Positions 9,337-15,833 of a stretch of 24,030 nt of DNA are shown in pieces. The notes beneath the pieces were generated by a model. It ran no database searches, was not told the DNA's origin, and saw only the letters and a program-made list of their open reading frames with translations. The first letter of the stretch is position 1. Every line of letters starts with the position of its first letter. The position numbers were made by a program, and so were the translations under genes. The stretch covers positions 1 to 24,030 of the forward strand of contig DJXY01000179.1 of assembly GCA_002449915.1 (NCBI GenBank), given 5' to 3'. The stretch is from Oribacterium sp. UBA6992 (GTDB lineage: Bacteria > Bacillota > Clostridia > Lachnospirales > Lachnospiraceae).

Positions 9337-9351
9337 TATTAACGGAAAATT
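9337..9351 (-). promoter_or_regulatory. CodY-box-like sequence beside the livK -35
   Basis: Minus-strand AATTTTCCGTTAATA matches 11 of 15 positions of the CodY consensus AATTTTCWGAAAATT and abuts the -35 hexamer. CodY represses branched-chain amino acid uptake in many Firmicutes, so the location makes sense. With four mismatches in AT-rich DNA it remains a suggestion. Confidence 0.3.
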
Positions 9352-9456
9352 TATTTATTATGTCTTTCTATAACAAACAGTTATCAAAGCTTGTCGATAT
9401 CTCCCGAACGGCATAACATATAGATATGTTTGATATAATATGGAGTCCATGAAAGC

Positions 9457-9512
9457 AAAAAAAAGCAGGCAAGCACATCGATGCGTAACCACACCGGCGT
9501 CCTTGCCTGCTT
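9457..9512 (-). terminator. Rho-independent terminator of the dac operon
   Basis: AAGCAGGCAAG (9463-9473) pairs perfectly with CTTGCCTGCTT (9502-9512), an 11-bp stem. On the minus strand it is followed by a run of eight T (the stem's own TT plus six more). The loop is unusually long (28 nt) and contains a GCATCGATG palindrome, so it may fold further. It lies about 77 nt beyond the stop of the carboxypeptidase gene. Confidence 0.8.
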
Positions 9513-9545
9513 AAATATTCCGTTAAAATGTAAATGTATAAGCTT
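9457..9545 (-). ncRNA. Candidate small RNA between the dac stop and its terminator
   Basis: A consensus -35 TTGACA (9581-9576), an 18-nt spacer and TATAGT (9557-9552) lie on the minus strand just after the carboxypeptidase stop. Transcription from about 9545 would end at the strong terminator with the T8 tract, giving a transcript of about 90 nt with no convincing reading frame. The rest of the gene-free stretch 9245-9588 holds the livK promoter and possible operators. The RNA is inferred from promoter plus terminator only. Confidence 0.3.
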
Positions 9546-9551
9546 TGCTTA

Positions 9552-9581
9552 ACTATAGTTCTTATGCAGTCTCTCTGTCAA
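9552..9581 (-). promoter_or_regulatory. Orphan promoter-like sequence after the dac gene
   Basis: Perfect -35 TTGACA and -10 TATAGT, 18 nt apart, on the minus strand. It is followed within about 100 nt by a terminator and no gene, so if active it makes a small RNA. Confidence 0.4.
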
Positions 9582-9588
9582 TAGCAAA

Positions 9589-11004
9589 CTACGTTTTTTT
9601 GCGGCTTTTCTGCTGCTTCTTTTTTTCTACAAGCTCCCGGAACTCCTCCTCGGTCATCTGCATATCCTTAAGTCTCTGTGCACGCTTCTCTTTCATCCTG
9701 CGGCTAAGCTTTCGGTCATCATGTATATTTTTGATGCCAAGCAATGTTCCACCTCCAAATACCGCAAAACCAAAAATCATAAGCGCCGTAAACGTACTGA
9801 TGGTAGCCGCGACCGCAACCTTTGTTCCTGTGGGGATATCCCTAAGTATTACACTGATGGATGGCTCCTTCTGTATATAGTATTTACCGACGACTGCATC
9901 ATCAAGATAGTAATCAATCCGTGCCACTGCATCCGCCGGAGCGGATCCCTCAAGATTATACTGCAAACGATAGCTGATACCGTCCTGTGAGCTTCCCTTA
10001 GGCAGCGACACATACATTTTTTTCTCAACCCGTAAATCTGCTGCCTTACAGTTGTCAGATACAATGGTATCTGCAATCAACCGCGCTGCAATCGCATCCT
10101 TATCATAGATTCCGTCCTTGACCGGCTGATTTTCCGTCTGGTTAAACCCAAGATCCAAAAGAGCCTTGGTATCAATATAATGATAGGGATTTTTATCTGC
10201 CAGAACTACAGACACCAATCTCCGACCATCGGACTTCGCCATTGTGATCAAAGTATTACCGGCATCCTTAGTGTATCCAGTCTTACCCGCTATCACACGC
10301 TCGTCATAATATGGAGATCCCCGAAGCAACATTTTATGCTCCATATAGACTGTATTACCTTCCGGAACACGCTTGGTTGCAGCAAGCTTATGCGAGGTGC
10401 AGTCTTCAATCTCCAGGAACTTCTTGTTATTCATGGCTGCAGCGCCGATCAGCGCCATATCATGCGCCGTAGTATAGTGATTGGTATCAAAAAGACCGGA
10501 AGGATTGGCAAAATGTGTCCCGGTGCAGCCAAGCTTTGCTGCCTCCTGGTTCATCATGTCCGCAAATGCCTCCCGCGAGCCTGCAACATGCTCCGCCAGT
10601 GCATTGGCTGCCTCATTGGCTGACTTTAAAAGCAGGGCATACAGACAGTCCGACACGGAAAGCACATCTCCCTCCTCAATCTGTGCATTAGAGGACCCTG
10701 TATCTACATTATAAACTGCGTCATGAGAAAACGTAACCTTATCGTCCAGGTCACAGTTTTCCAAAACTACTAACGCAGTCATGACCTTTGTGATGGATGC
10801 AGGATACATCCTTGCATCCATATTTTTCTCAAACAGGACTGCTCCGGTATCCACATCCATGACAATACCTGCCTGGGCTGTAAGCTCCGTTGTCGGCCAG
10901 TCCGCTGCCAGTGACGCAAACGGTGTGAGAGCAATCCATAGTATCAGAAACAGACAGATCTGGCACAGAAGTCTCCGGCGCCGTCTTATACCTGCTGATC
11001 TCAT
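9589..11004 (-). CDS. D-alanyl-D-alanine carboxypeptidase (DacF/PBP5 type)
   Basis: Removes the terminal D-Ala from peptidoglycan stem peptides at the outer face of the membrane (peptidase family S11). It is 471 residues. A basic N-terminus and hydrophobic signal segment span about 1-34. The serine-peptidase motifs are complete: SITK with nucleophile Ser70 and Lys73, SAN at 128-130, and KTG at 241-243. A PBP5 C-terminal-like beta domain follows (about 290-385), then a transmembrane helix (about 396-423) and a very charged tail of about 48 residues rich in Lys, Arg and Glu, presumably cytoplasmic. The start ATG overlaps the glycosylase stop (ATGA), with AGGAG 7 nt upstream. It is the last gene of the six-gene run. 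Which paralogue (dacA, dacB, dacF) it equals cannot be told. Confidence 0.93.
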   Translation of the reverse strand: MRSAGIRRRRRLLCQICLFLILWIALTPFASLAADWPTTELTAQAGIVMDVDTGAVLFEKNMDARMYPASITKVMTALVVLENCDLDDKVTFSHDAVYNVDTGSSNAQIEEGDVLSVSDCLYALLLKSANEAANALAEHVAGSREAFADMMNQEAAKLGCTGTHFANPSGLFDTNHYTTAHDMALIGAAAMNNKKFLEIEDCTSHKLAATKRVPEGNTVYMEHKMLLRGSPYYDERVIAGKTGYTKDAGNTLITMAKSDGRRLVSVVLADKNPYHYIDTKALLDLGFNQTENQPVKDGIYDKDAIAARLIADTIVSDNCKAADLRVEKKMYVSLPKGSSQDGISYRLQYNLEGSAPADAVARIDYYLDDAVVGKYYIQKEPSISVILRDIPTGTKVAVAATISTFTALMIFGFAVFGGGTLLGIKNIHDDRKLSRRMKEKRAQRLKDMQMTEEEFRELVEKKKQQKSRKKT

Positions 11005-11843
11005 GAAATTCTCCTGTTATTTGTTGTTTTCCGCATTTCCAGTCTTGCGTAATGGAACATATACTGCTGTAGTACTCCTAACACTGGCTGATACTGCTGT
11101 GGCCATATATCCTGATACTTTTCATGGAGTACTCTGTTCATCCAGACATCCTGGGGACAGATTCCCAGGCGATGGAAACCAAAAAGTGCTGTACAGCTTG
11201 CCACCTTGATGCCGCATCCCCGGAGCTTCATAAGCACAGAGATCAGCTCTTTATCTGGAAGTGTTCCTATACCGTCAAGGTCTAGCTCTCCGGAAGCGCA
11301 CTGCCTGGCAGCATCTAAAATGTATCCGATCCGATAGCCTGCACCCGTCGGACGCAACTCATCGATCGAACATGCAGCGAGAGCTTCAGCCGATGGAAAT
11401 GCGTGGAAGCTGCCATACGCATTCTCTATTGGTTCCCCGGCAATTTCCGACATTCTCTCAACGATGGTCCGGATCGCCGGCACAGACTTACGCTGGGAAA
11501 TAAGAAAGCTGATCAAAGCTTCATAGGGATCCTGATGGAGGATACGGATTCCCTGCCCGTAGGACATGCAGCGTTTTAGAAATTCATCCTCCTCAAGGCA
11601 ATAGGCGCGATAGGCACTGTAATCCACATCGAGATCAAAATAGTGACGGAAAAAGTCCGCCCATTCCTCCTCACTGCAGGAAAACTGAAACTCCTGATCT
11701 CCAAGCTGCCAGATCCTGAGGTACCTGCGGCCTGCCATCAGCTCCCAGCACTGCTCCTCCGTATGCACCGGCCGCATCCGGAAGCACTGACCGGACTCTG
11801 CAATCGCTGCCGGTGAAAAATCTTCAAGCGTCAAGCGGAGCAT
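11001..11843 (-). CDS. OGG-like DNA glycosylase/lyase (HhH-GPD superfamily)
   Basis: Predicted to excise oxidised purines such as 8-oxoguanine and cut the abasic site. I place the start at MLRLTLEDFSP (280 residues), with AGAGGTG 5 nt upstream; it overlaps the upstream gene by 20 nt. The N-terminal OGG domain shows SGQCFRM (compare GQSFRW in OGG1). The helix-hairpin-helix LRGCGIKVASC carries the catalytic Lys213, and CPQDVWM carries Asp232, the two residues required for base excision and Schiff-base chemistry. The stretch ISQRKSVPAI replaces SSNNNIARI of human OGG1, so the residues equivalent to Asn149 and Arg154, which contact the orphaned cytosine, are not conserved. The chemistry is convincing; the exact substrate is open. 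It overlaps the carboxypeptidase gene by 4 nt. Confidence 0.85.
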   Translation of the reverse strand: MLRLTLEDFSPAAIAESGQCFRMRPVHTEEQCWELMAGRRYLRIWQLGDQEFQFSCSEEEWADFFRHYFDLDVDYSAYRAYCLEEDEFLKRCMSYGQGIRILHQDPYEALISFLISQRKSVPAIRTIVERMSEIAGEPIENAYGSFHAFPSAEALAACSIDELRPTGAGYRIGYILDAARQCASGELDLDGIGTLPDKELISVLMKLRGCGIKVASCTALFGFHRLGICPQDVWMNRVLHEKYQDIWPQQYQPVLGVLQQYMFHYARLEMRKTTNNRRIS

Positions 11844-13878
11844 TGAGCACCTCTGTTCCCGGAAGCACAAACCTGCCATTGGAAATCACTGTGATCCGGC
11901 TCCCATCCTGGCGCACAGCTTCGATCTTGTCAAGCTCACGATACGAAATGGTAATATCCGTATGCACAGCAAAATATGCCTTCTCCGGATCCTTTTGACG
12001 CAGCGCAGAGCATTCATTTTCCTTAGCTATAAGCTCCTTGCCATCCGGATTATACAGCTTCATATCCTCCATAAAAGAGTAGCAGGTATCTCCTACAGCA
12101 AAATGCGGACCGGTTTTTTCTGAAATCAGGATCGGCATTCTGGCTCCAATGTCATACTGTTCCATCATCCGATAGGCGCGGGTATTGGTTCCGATGGCAA
12201 ACTCACCCAGCGGCAAATGCTCCTTCTCCATAAAAATCGCCTTACGGATCAGCGCACGCCCTTCCTCCGGAGTATTTCCATTATCACAGCCGTACTCTGT
12301 AACCCTGCCGTCCTCAAAACGGATTTTCAAATTTCTGAACCGGATGCCATTGATATATACGGACTGCACATGCAGGAGCCCTTCCGTTCCGGTCAGCACC
12401 GGTGAAGTAAAGACCTCTCCCAGCGGAATGTTTACATCCGCGAGACAGTTCTCAAAATTTGACTGCCGCTCCGGATCTCTAAGAGGATGCAGCATGACCT
12501 TCATATGTGTGTCATTGCCTCTGCCTGTAACCTCGACATAGACCGCCTGGTCCAGCGCAGCGATAAGCTTCTCCTGTACCGGACGGTATGTATCCGGATC
12601 CATCGTATTAATTTCCAGTGTCTCCCGGAAAATATCCCGGAAGTCAGGTCCGATGGATGGCAGCGGCCAGGAAATGATCGTAAAGGACCGTTCCTCCTCA
12701 TGGATATATTTATGCGTCAGTACCTGCAGGCTGTTCCGGTACTCTCCATACGCCTCTGACTGATGCTCTGTGAATACAGGATTTGCCGGATGATGCGCGG
12801 GCTCAAACTCTGGTCCACCAAAGCACTCCATCACGATCGGTCCTGCATACCGGCTGATCTCGGGACGCATTTCCTCAAAGCACTGATTTCTCTCCTCCAG
12901 CATCCTCGATACAATCCTGTCACCCATCACAAGCTGAAGATCATAGGCATGATCATAGTCCATCTGCTGATTTGGAGAAATATAGTATCCTGCCGCACCT
13001 GCCGGATTGCGGGTCAGAAACCGTGAGGCATGTCTCGGAACTGTAAAATCATATCCATCCGCTGCAAGGTACTCTGCCGTCCTTCTCACGACTCGTTCCC
13101 AGCCTGCATCAAAACGGAACTCCGCAATAGATTTTTTACTGTACGGCTTCCCCTGCAGGATAAAGCCATCCCGATATCCCCTGTACCATGTATATGCCAT
13201 ACGGTCAACAATATCCTCCGGAAGCTTCGCTGCAAATGCTGCAGTTTCCAATGCCTCCTTTGAAACATACTCCCCCGTCCGGTACAGATACTCATTGTTG
13301 AGTAAGGATCCCTGCAGGACAATTCTTTTCAGAAGATGCGTACTCTCCTCCGGGTCATACTGCTCCTGCATGGAAGCACGAACCATGTCCTCAGAGTAAT
13401 CATATGCATAGGAATAGAGCACAGACCGGATTTCCTGTTCCGAGGGCAGTTCCTCTCCCGTAAATATACAGTACAGCTGGATAAAGGTTTCCAGTACGAC
13501 CGTAATGCTCTCATATCGTTTTTCAAACGCATCCGGCACAAGTCCCCGGATTTCTCCATAAAGAGCTGTCAGCTCCTTTTGAACCCCTCCAAGCTTCACT
13601 TCTGCAAAGGATGGGTTCATCCAACTATGCGCATAATCCCGTACCAGATCTCCATACAACAGCTGATTCTGCCGGATCAACTCCGGCATCCGGTCTGTTG
13701 TTAAAAGATCATCGTCCATAAAGGATCTAATAAAATCATCCAGTCGTCCGATGAATTCTGCCGCGGCACAAAAATACTCCCGGAAGGGAGACTGTACCGT
13801 ATTTTCCAATGGGATTTCCCGGATCCTTGTCACCGCATCCCGATATCTATCCAGTATCATTTCTATCCTCTCTGTCAT
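11824..13878 (-). CDS. M29-type aminopeptidase-like protein with long N-terminal extension
   Basis: Probable cytoplasmic metallo-aminopeptidase. It has 684 residues against roughly 370-415 for ordinary M29 enzymes. The C-terminal half resembles M29 and all metal/catalytic positions can be matched: Glu488 in LGEVFTSP, Glu559 in LGEFAIGTN, His592 in TGPHFAVGD, Tyr600 in TCYSF, and His639/Asp641 in HTDITIS. The first 300 or so residues are acidic and mostly helical-looking with no motif I recognise. No signal peptide. The ATG at 13878 overlaps the preceding stop (ATGA) but has no good Shine-Dalgarno site. A second in-frame ATG at 13860 is preceded by GAGAGG at 6-7 nt and may be the real start. 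Substrate unknown. Confidence 0.75.
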   Translation of the reverse strand: MTERIEMILDRYRDAVTRIREIPLENTVQSPFREYFCAAAEFIGRLDDFIRSFMDDDLLTTDRMPELIRQNQLLYGDLVRDYAHSWMNPSFAEVKLGGVQKELTALYGEIRGLVPDAFEKRYESITVVLETFIQLYCIFTGEELPSEQEIRSVLYSYAYDYSEDMVRASMQEQYDPEESTHLLKRIVLQGSLLNNEYLYRTGEYVSKEALETAAFAAKLPEDIVDRMAYTWYRGYRDGFILQGKPYSKKSIAEFRFDAGWERVVRRTAEYLAADGYDFTVPRHASRFLTRNPAGAAGYYISPNQQMDYDHAYDLQLVMGDRIVSRMLEERNQCFEEMRPEISRYAGPIVMECFGGPEFEPAHHPANPVFTEHQSEAYGEYRNSLQVLTHKYIHEEERSFTIISWPLPSIGPDFRDIFRETLEINTMDPDTYRPVQEKLIAALDQAVYVEVTGRGNDTHMKVMLHPLRDPERQSNFENCLADVNIPLGEVFTSPVLTGTEGLLHVQSVYINGIRFRNLKIRFEDGRVTEYGCDNGNTPEEGRALIRKAIFMEKEHLPLGEFAIGTNTRAYRMMEQYDIGARMPILISEKTGPHFAVGDTCYSFMEDMKLYNPDGKELIAKENECSALRQKDPEKAYFAVHTDITISYRELDKIEAVRQDGSRITVISNGRFVLPGTEVLNAPLDA

Positions 13879-14207
13879 GCGGCGAGACGCAGCCCGACAA
13901 AAATAATCGTAATCCAGATCAGAAGGATGACTCCCGCTATAAAGCCTGCAATCTTTACCGGCAGATAGTTCCGACCTTCGTCCTTAAGAGCAGTTACAAG
14001 ATGGATCAGCGCAAACACAGAAAATACCATAGATGTAATCCCCAGCGCGCCAAGAAGCATTGGTCCCTGTCCCTGAGACATCGCCGCAAGACTGATTGTC
14101 ACTGTCAGTGTTGCCAATGAAGCCAGTACCGAAAGTATAGATGGGATCGTGCCTCTTGCAATACTCTTATGTATATAATTATAGCGTTTTTTCTTTGCCA
14201 CGGTCAT
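13875..14207 (-). CDS. Small membrane protein of unknown function, three to four hydrophobic segments
   Basis: 110 residues from the ATG giving MTVAKKKRYNYIHKSIARG; AAAGGGC lies just upstream, and a longer in-frame start 57 nt upstream would only extend the overlap with the VanZ-like gene. After a basic, presumably cytoplasmic N-terminus come hydrophobic stretches at about 22-40, 48-68 and 80-105. It resembles the short membrane proteins I recall as DUF6142 in Lachnospiraceae, but I cannot confirm that. It overlaps the VanZ-like gene by 29 nt and the peptidase gene by 4 nt (ATGA), so its expression is tied to both. Function unknown. Confidence 0.75.
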   Translation of the reverse strand: MTVAKKKRYNYIHKSIARGTIPSILSVLASLATLTVTISLAAMSQGQGPMLLGALGITSMVFSVFALIHLVTALKDEGRNYLPVKIAGFIAGVILLIWITIIFVGLRLAA

Positions 14208-14694
14208 ACTGCCCTTTCCTACGATGGGTTCTCCGATAGTGTACGCTTCTCCTCCACTGCACAAAGGTGAAAAGCATATATCCCAGCAGCCCTCCTGTAG
14301 TATTTAAAATAATGTCATCCACATCACAGCTTCCCGCCCGGAATATAAGCTGTGTCATCTCAATTCCATAAGAAAGAAGATATGCACATAAGACGGTATT
14401 ATACCAGTGTCTGCGTGCCCGATTGCTTATCACGGGTAAGATAAAGCCAAAGGGCATGAAGCCTGCAACATTTCCGACGAGATTCAGCAGCACTCCACGG
14501 ATCCCGATCTGTTTCCAGTAAAACACATATCTCCGGATTTCCAGAAATGGCTTAAGATTATAGGTATAATCCTGCTTGACCATCAGCCCTCTCTCCTCCA
14601 TCTCGGAAAAAAACATGAGATGCATGAGTACAAGCAGATAAAGAATAAACAAAAACCAGCCGATCCGCTGGTTTCTGGTCTCATGCTTTGCCAT
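14179..14694 (-). CDS. VanZ-like membrane protein
   Basis: 171 residues from the ATG giving MAKHETRNQRIGW, which has a modest AGGGA site upstream; a start 57 nt further up lies inside the 49-residue gene and has no ribosome binding site. Four hydrophobic segments fit the VanZ family: one near 12-32, one including LLNLVGNVAGFMPFGFILP, one ending in YGIEMTQLIF, and one with DVDDIILNTTGGLLGYMLF. The ELxQ-like and DxDDxxxNxxG patterns are the family hallmarks. VanZ proteins are linked to glycopeptide tolerance in enterococci, but most family members are uncharacterised, so no resistance role should be read into this one. The tail is very basic and overlaps the next gene by 29 nt. Confidence 0.85.
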   Translation of the reverse strand: MAKHETRNQRIGWFLFILYLLVLMHLMFFSEMEERGLMVKQDYTYNLKPFLEIRRYVFYWKQIGIRGVLLNLVGNVAGFMPFGFILPVISNRARRHWYNTVLCAYLLSYGIEMTQLIFRAGSCDVDDIILNTTGGLLGYMLFTFVQWRRSVHYRRTHRRKGQYDRGKEKTL

Positions 14695-14707
14695 ACTGTC
14701 CCTGAGA

Positions 14708-14857
14708 TCAGAAAGTAATGTCGTTCTTTCTCTTAAGGAGCAGACTGCCATTGATAATCGACAAGATGCCTGTCACAATACCAACGGTCAGGATGATGAT
14801 CCCTAGTGCAATGGAGCCTGCCCCGGTGTTACGCATTGTCTTATATATCTTTTCCAT
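14708..14857 (-). CDS. 49-residue single- or hairpin-membrane protein, first gene of the dac run
   Basis: I translated this by hand: MEKIYKTMRNTGAGS, then a hydrophobic core (about 16-40, IALGIIILTVGIVTG and on), then LLLKRKNDITF and a TGA stop. AGGAG lies 6 nt before the ATG. It sits about 40 nt downstream of a near-consensus promoter and 13 nt before the VanZ-like gene. A basic N-terminus, one long or two short hydrophobic stretches and a basic C-terminus suggest a small membrane protein. It is too short for most gene callers. The ribosome binding site, position behind a promoter and membrane-like composition argue that it is real. Function unknown. Confidence 0.7.
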   Translation of the reverse strand: MEKIYKTMRNTGAGSIALGIIILTVGIVTGILSIINGSLLLKRKNDITF

Positions 14858-14895
14858 AAAAATCTCCTAACAATCATCAAGTCATTAATTCCGTT

Positions 14896-14924
14896 ATTGT
14901 AGCATAAGCAACTTGGGCTTGCAA
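14896..14924 (-). promoter_or_regulatory. Promoter of the six-gene envelope/repair run
   Basis: Minus strand: TTGCAA (14924-14919), a 17-nt spacer and TACAAT (14901-14896) preceded by TGC (extended -10). The predicted start is about 14889, giving a leader of about 30 nt before the small-protein ATG. The -35 hexamer is self-complementary and is shared with the divergent promoter. Confidence 0.65.
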
Positions 14925-14946
14925 TACATCCGCCCTTTGATATAAT
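14919..14946 (+). promoter_or_regulatory. Promoter of the acetyltransferase gene, probably giving a leaderless mRNA
   Basis: Plus strand: TTGCAA (14919-14924), a 16-nt spacer and a perfect TATAAT (14941-14946). The expected start, 7 nt past the -10, is 14953/14954, and 14954 is the A of an ATG in frame with the gene. No Shine-Dalgarno sequence is seen. Confidence 0.6.
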
Positions 14947-14953
14947 GAGCGTC

Positions 14954-15694
14954 ATGGACGCGATGCTTTATAATGAACTAAGTAAAAAGGATCAGACAGC
15001 TCTGAGACAATTGATTTCTGTCTGCAACCAAGAGGATGGCACAAATTATGATACAGAGCCGGATGCGGATTTTTATTATATCATCCGAAATGAGGATAAA
15101 GAGGGAAGCGCTTGTGATGCAAACATCATTTCGGTGCTTTCCGGTTACTTATTGGGAGAAACACTGGATGGCGGGAAAGTACTGGAGCTCGAAGCATTCA
15201 CCCATCCGGCACTTCGCAGGCTCGGTTATTTCTCTCTCTGCTTTAACAGTCTGAGGGATGATTTCCGCTCCTACCGGTTTCGTTTTAGCGTTAAAAGCAT
15301 GGATCCGGAAAGCGGCACCATTTGTGAAGATACCATGCAGGTGCTAAAGGCGCTGCATGCCGGACATCTTTATGATGAGCTCATGATGTTAAAGCACCTG
15401 CCCGGTGGAATTTCTAATCCGGGTGATACCATCAGCACAGACTATGGAGAAATGCACTTCTCTCCTTACAATGCGCACACTCTCTACCTCTACGGCGTTC
15501 TGGTTTATGACCGGTACCTGAGGCAGGGGCATGGACGAGAGCTCATGGAATTAGCAGAAAAGGTACCTGCAGGACCATATACAGAACTTATGCTTCAGGT
15601 ATCCTCCGACAACCAGATTGCATATCACCTTTACGAGTCCATGGGGTATCGTATCATCGACCGCATGAACTACTATCTGCTGCCACAGGCATAA
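14954..15694 (+). CDS. GNAT-family N-acetyltransferase
   Basis: Predicted acetyl-CoA-dependent acetyltransferase, substrate unknown; the only plus-strand gene. I start it at the ATG giving MDAMLYNELS (246 residues). An ATG 9 nt upstream lies inside the -10 hexamer, and another at 14963 is also possible. The C-terminal half has the acetyl-CoA loop RQGHGR (190-195), followed by LQVSSDNQIAYHLYESMGY, the usual motif B helix. The N-terminal half has LELEAFTHPALRRLGYF (77-93), which reads like a second, degenerate GNAT motif A without the full glycine loop, so the protein may be a tandem GNAT. Convergent with glgP, with a shared terminator. Confidence 0.82.
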   Translation: MDAMLYNELSKKDQTALRQLISVCNQEDGTNYDTEPDADFYYIIRNEDKEGSACDANIISVLSGYLLGETLDGGKVLELEAFTHPALRRLGYFSLCFNSLRDDFRSYRFRFSVKSMDPESGTICEDTMQVLKALHAGHLYDELMMLKHLPGGISNPGDTISTDYGEMHFSPYNAHTLYLYGVLVYDRYLRQGHGRELMELAEKVPAGPYTELMLQVSSDNQIAYHLYESMGYRIIDRMNYYLLPQA

Positions 15695-15730
15695 AATTTC
15701 TAAATCCTCATCAGATAAAAATATATGCAA

Positions 15731-15817
15731 AAAGGACTCTGTCTTGTATGAAAGCTCCCCCGCTGTGACAACGCCTGCAGCGGGAGAACTTCTTTAAGAC
15801 AAAGTCCTTGTTTTTTA
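15731..15817. terminator. Bidirectional terminator between the acetyltransferase gene and glgP
   Basis: The outer stem AAGGACT-c-TGTCTT (15732-15745) pairs with AAGACA-a-AGTCCTT (15796-15809) with one internal mismatch. A second hairpin, CTCCC..CGCTG with CAGCGGGAG, sits on top of it. T-runs follow on the plus strand (15811-15816) and, read on the minus strand, next to 15731, so it can end both converging transcripts. Confidence 0.8.
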
Positions 15818-15833
15818 TATCCGGGCCCCAGGA

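Noticed and set aside
14179..14694. Glycopeptide-resistance locus because of the VanZ-like gene
   Set aside because: No vanA/vanB-type ligase, vanH, vanX or vanRS genes are present in the window, and VanZ-like proteins are widespread in non-resistant Firmicutes.
14945..14953. ATG at 14945 as start of the acetyltransferase gene
   Set aside because: It lies inside the TATAAT -10 hexamer, so it would not be in the transcript from that promoter.
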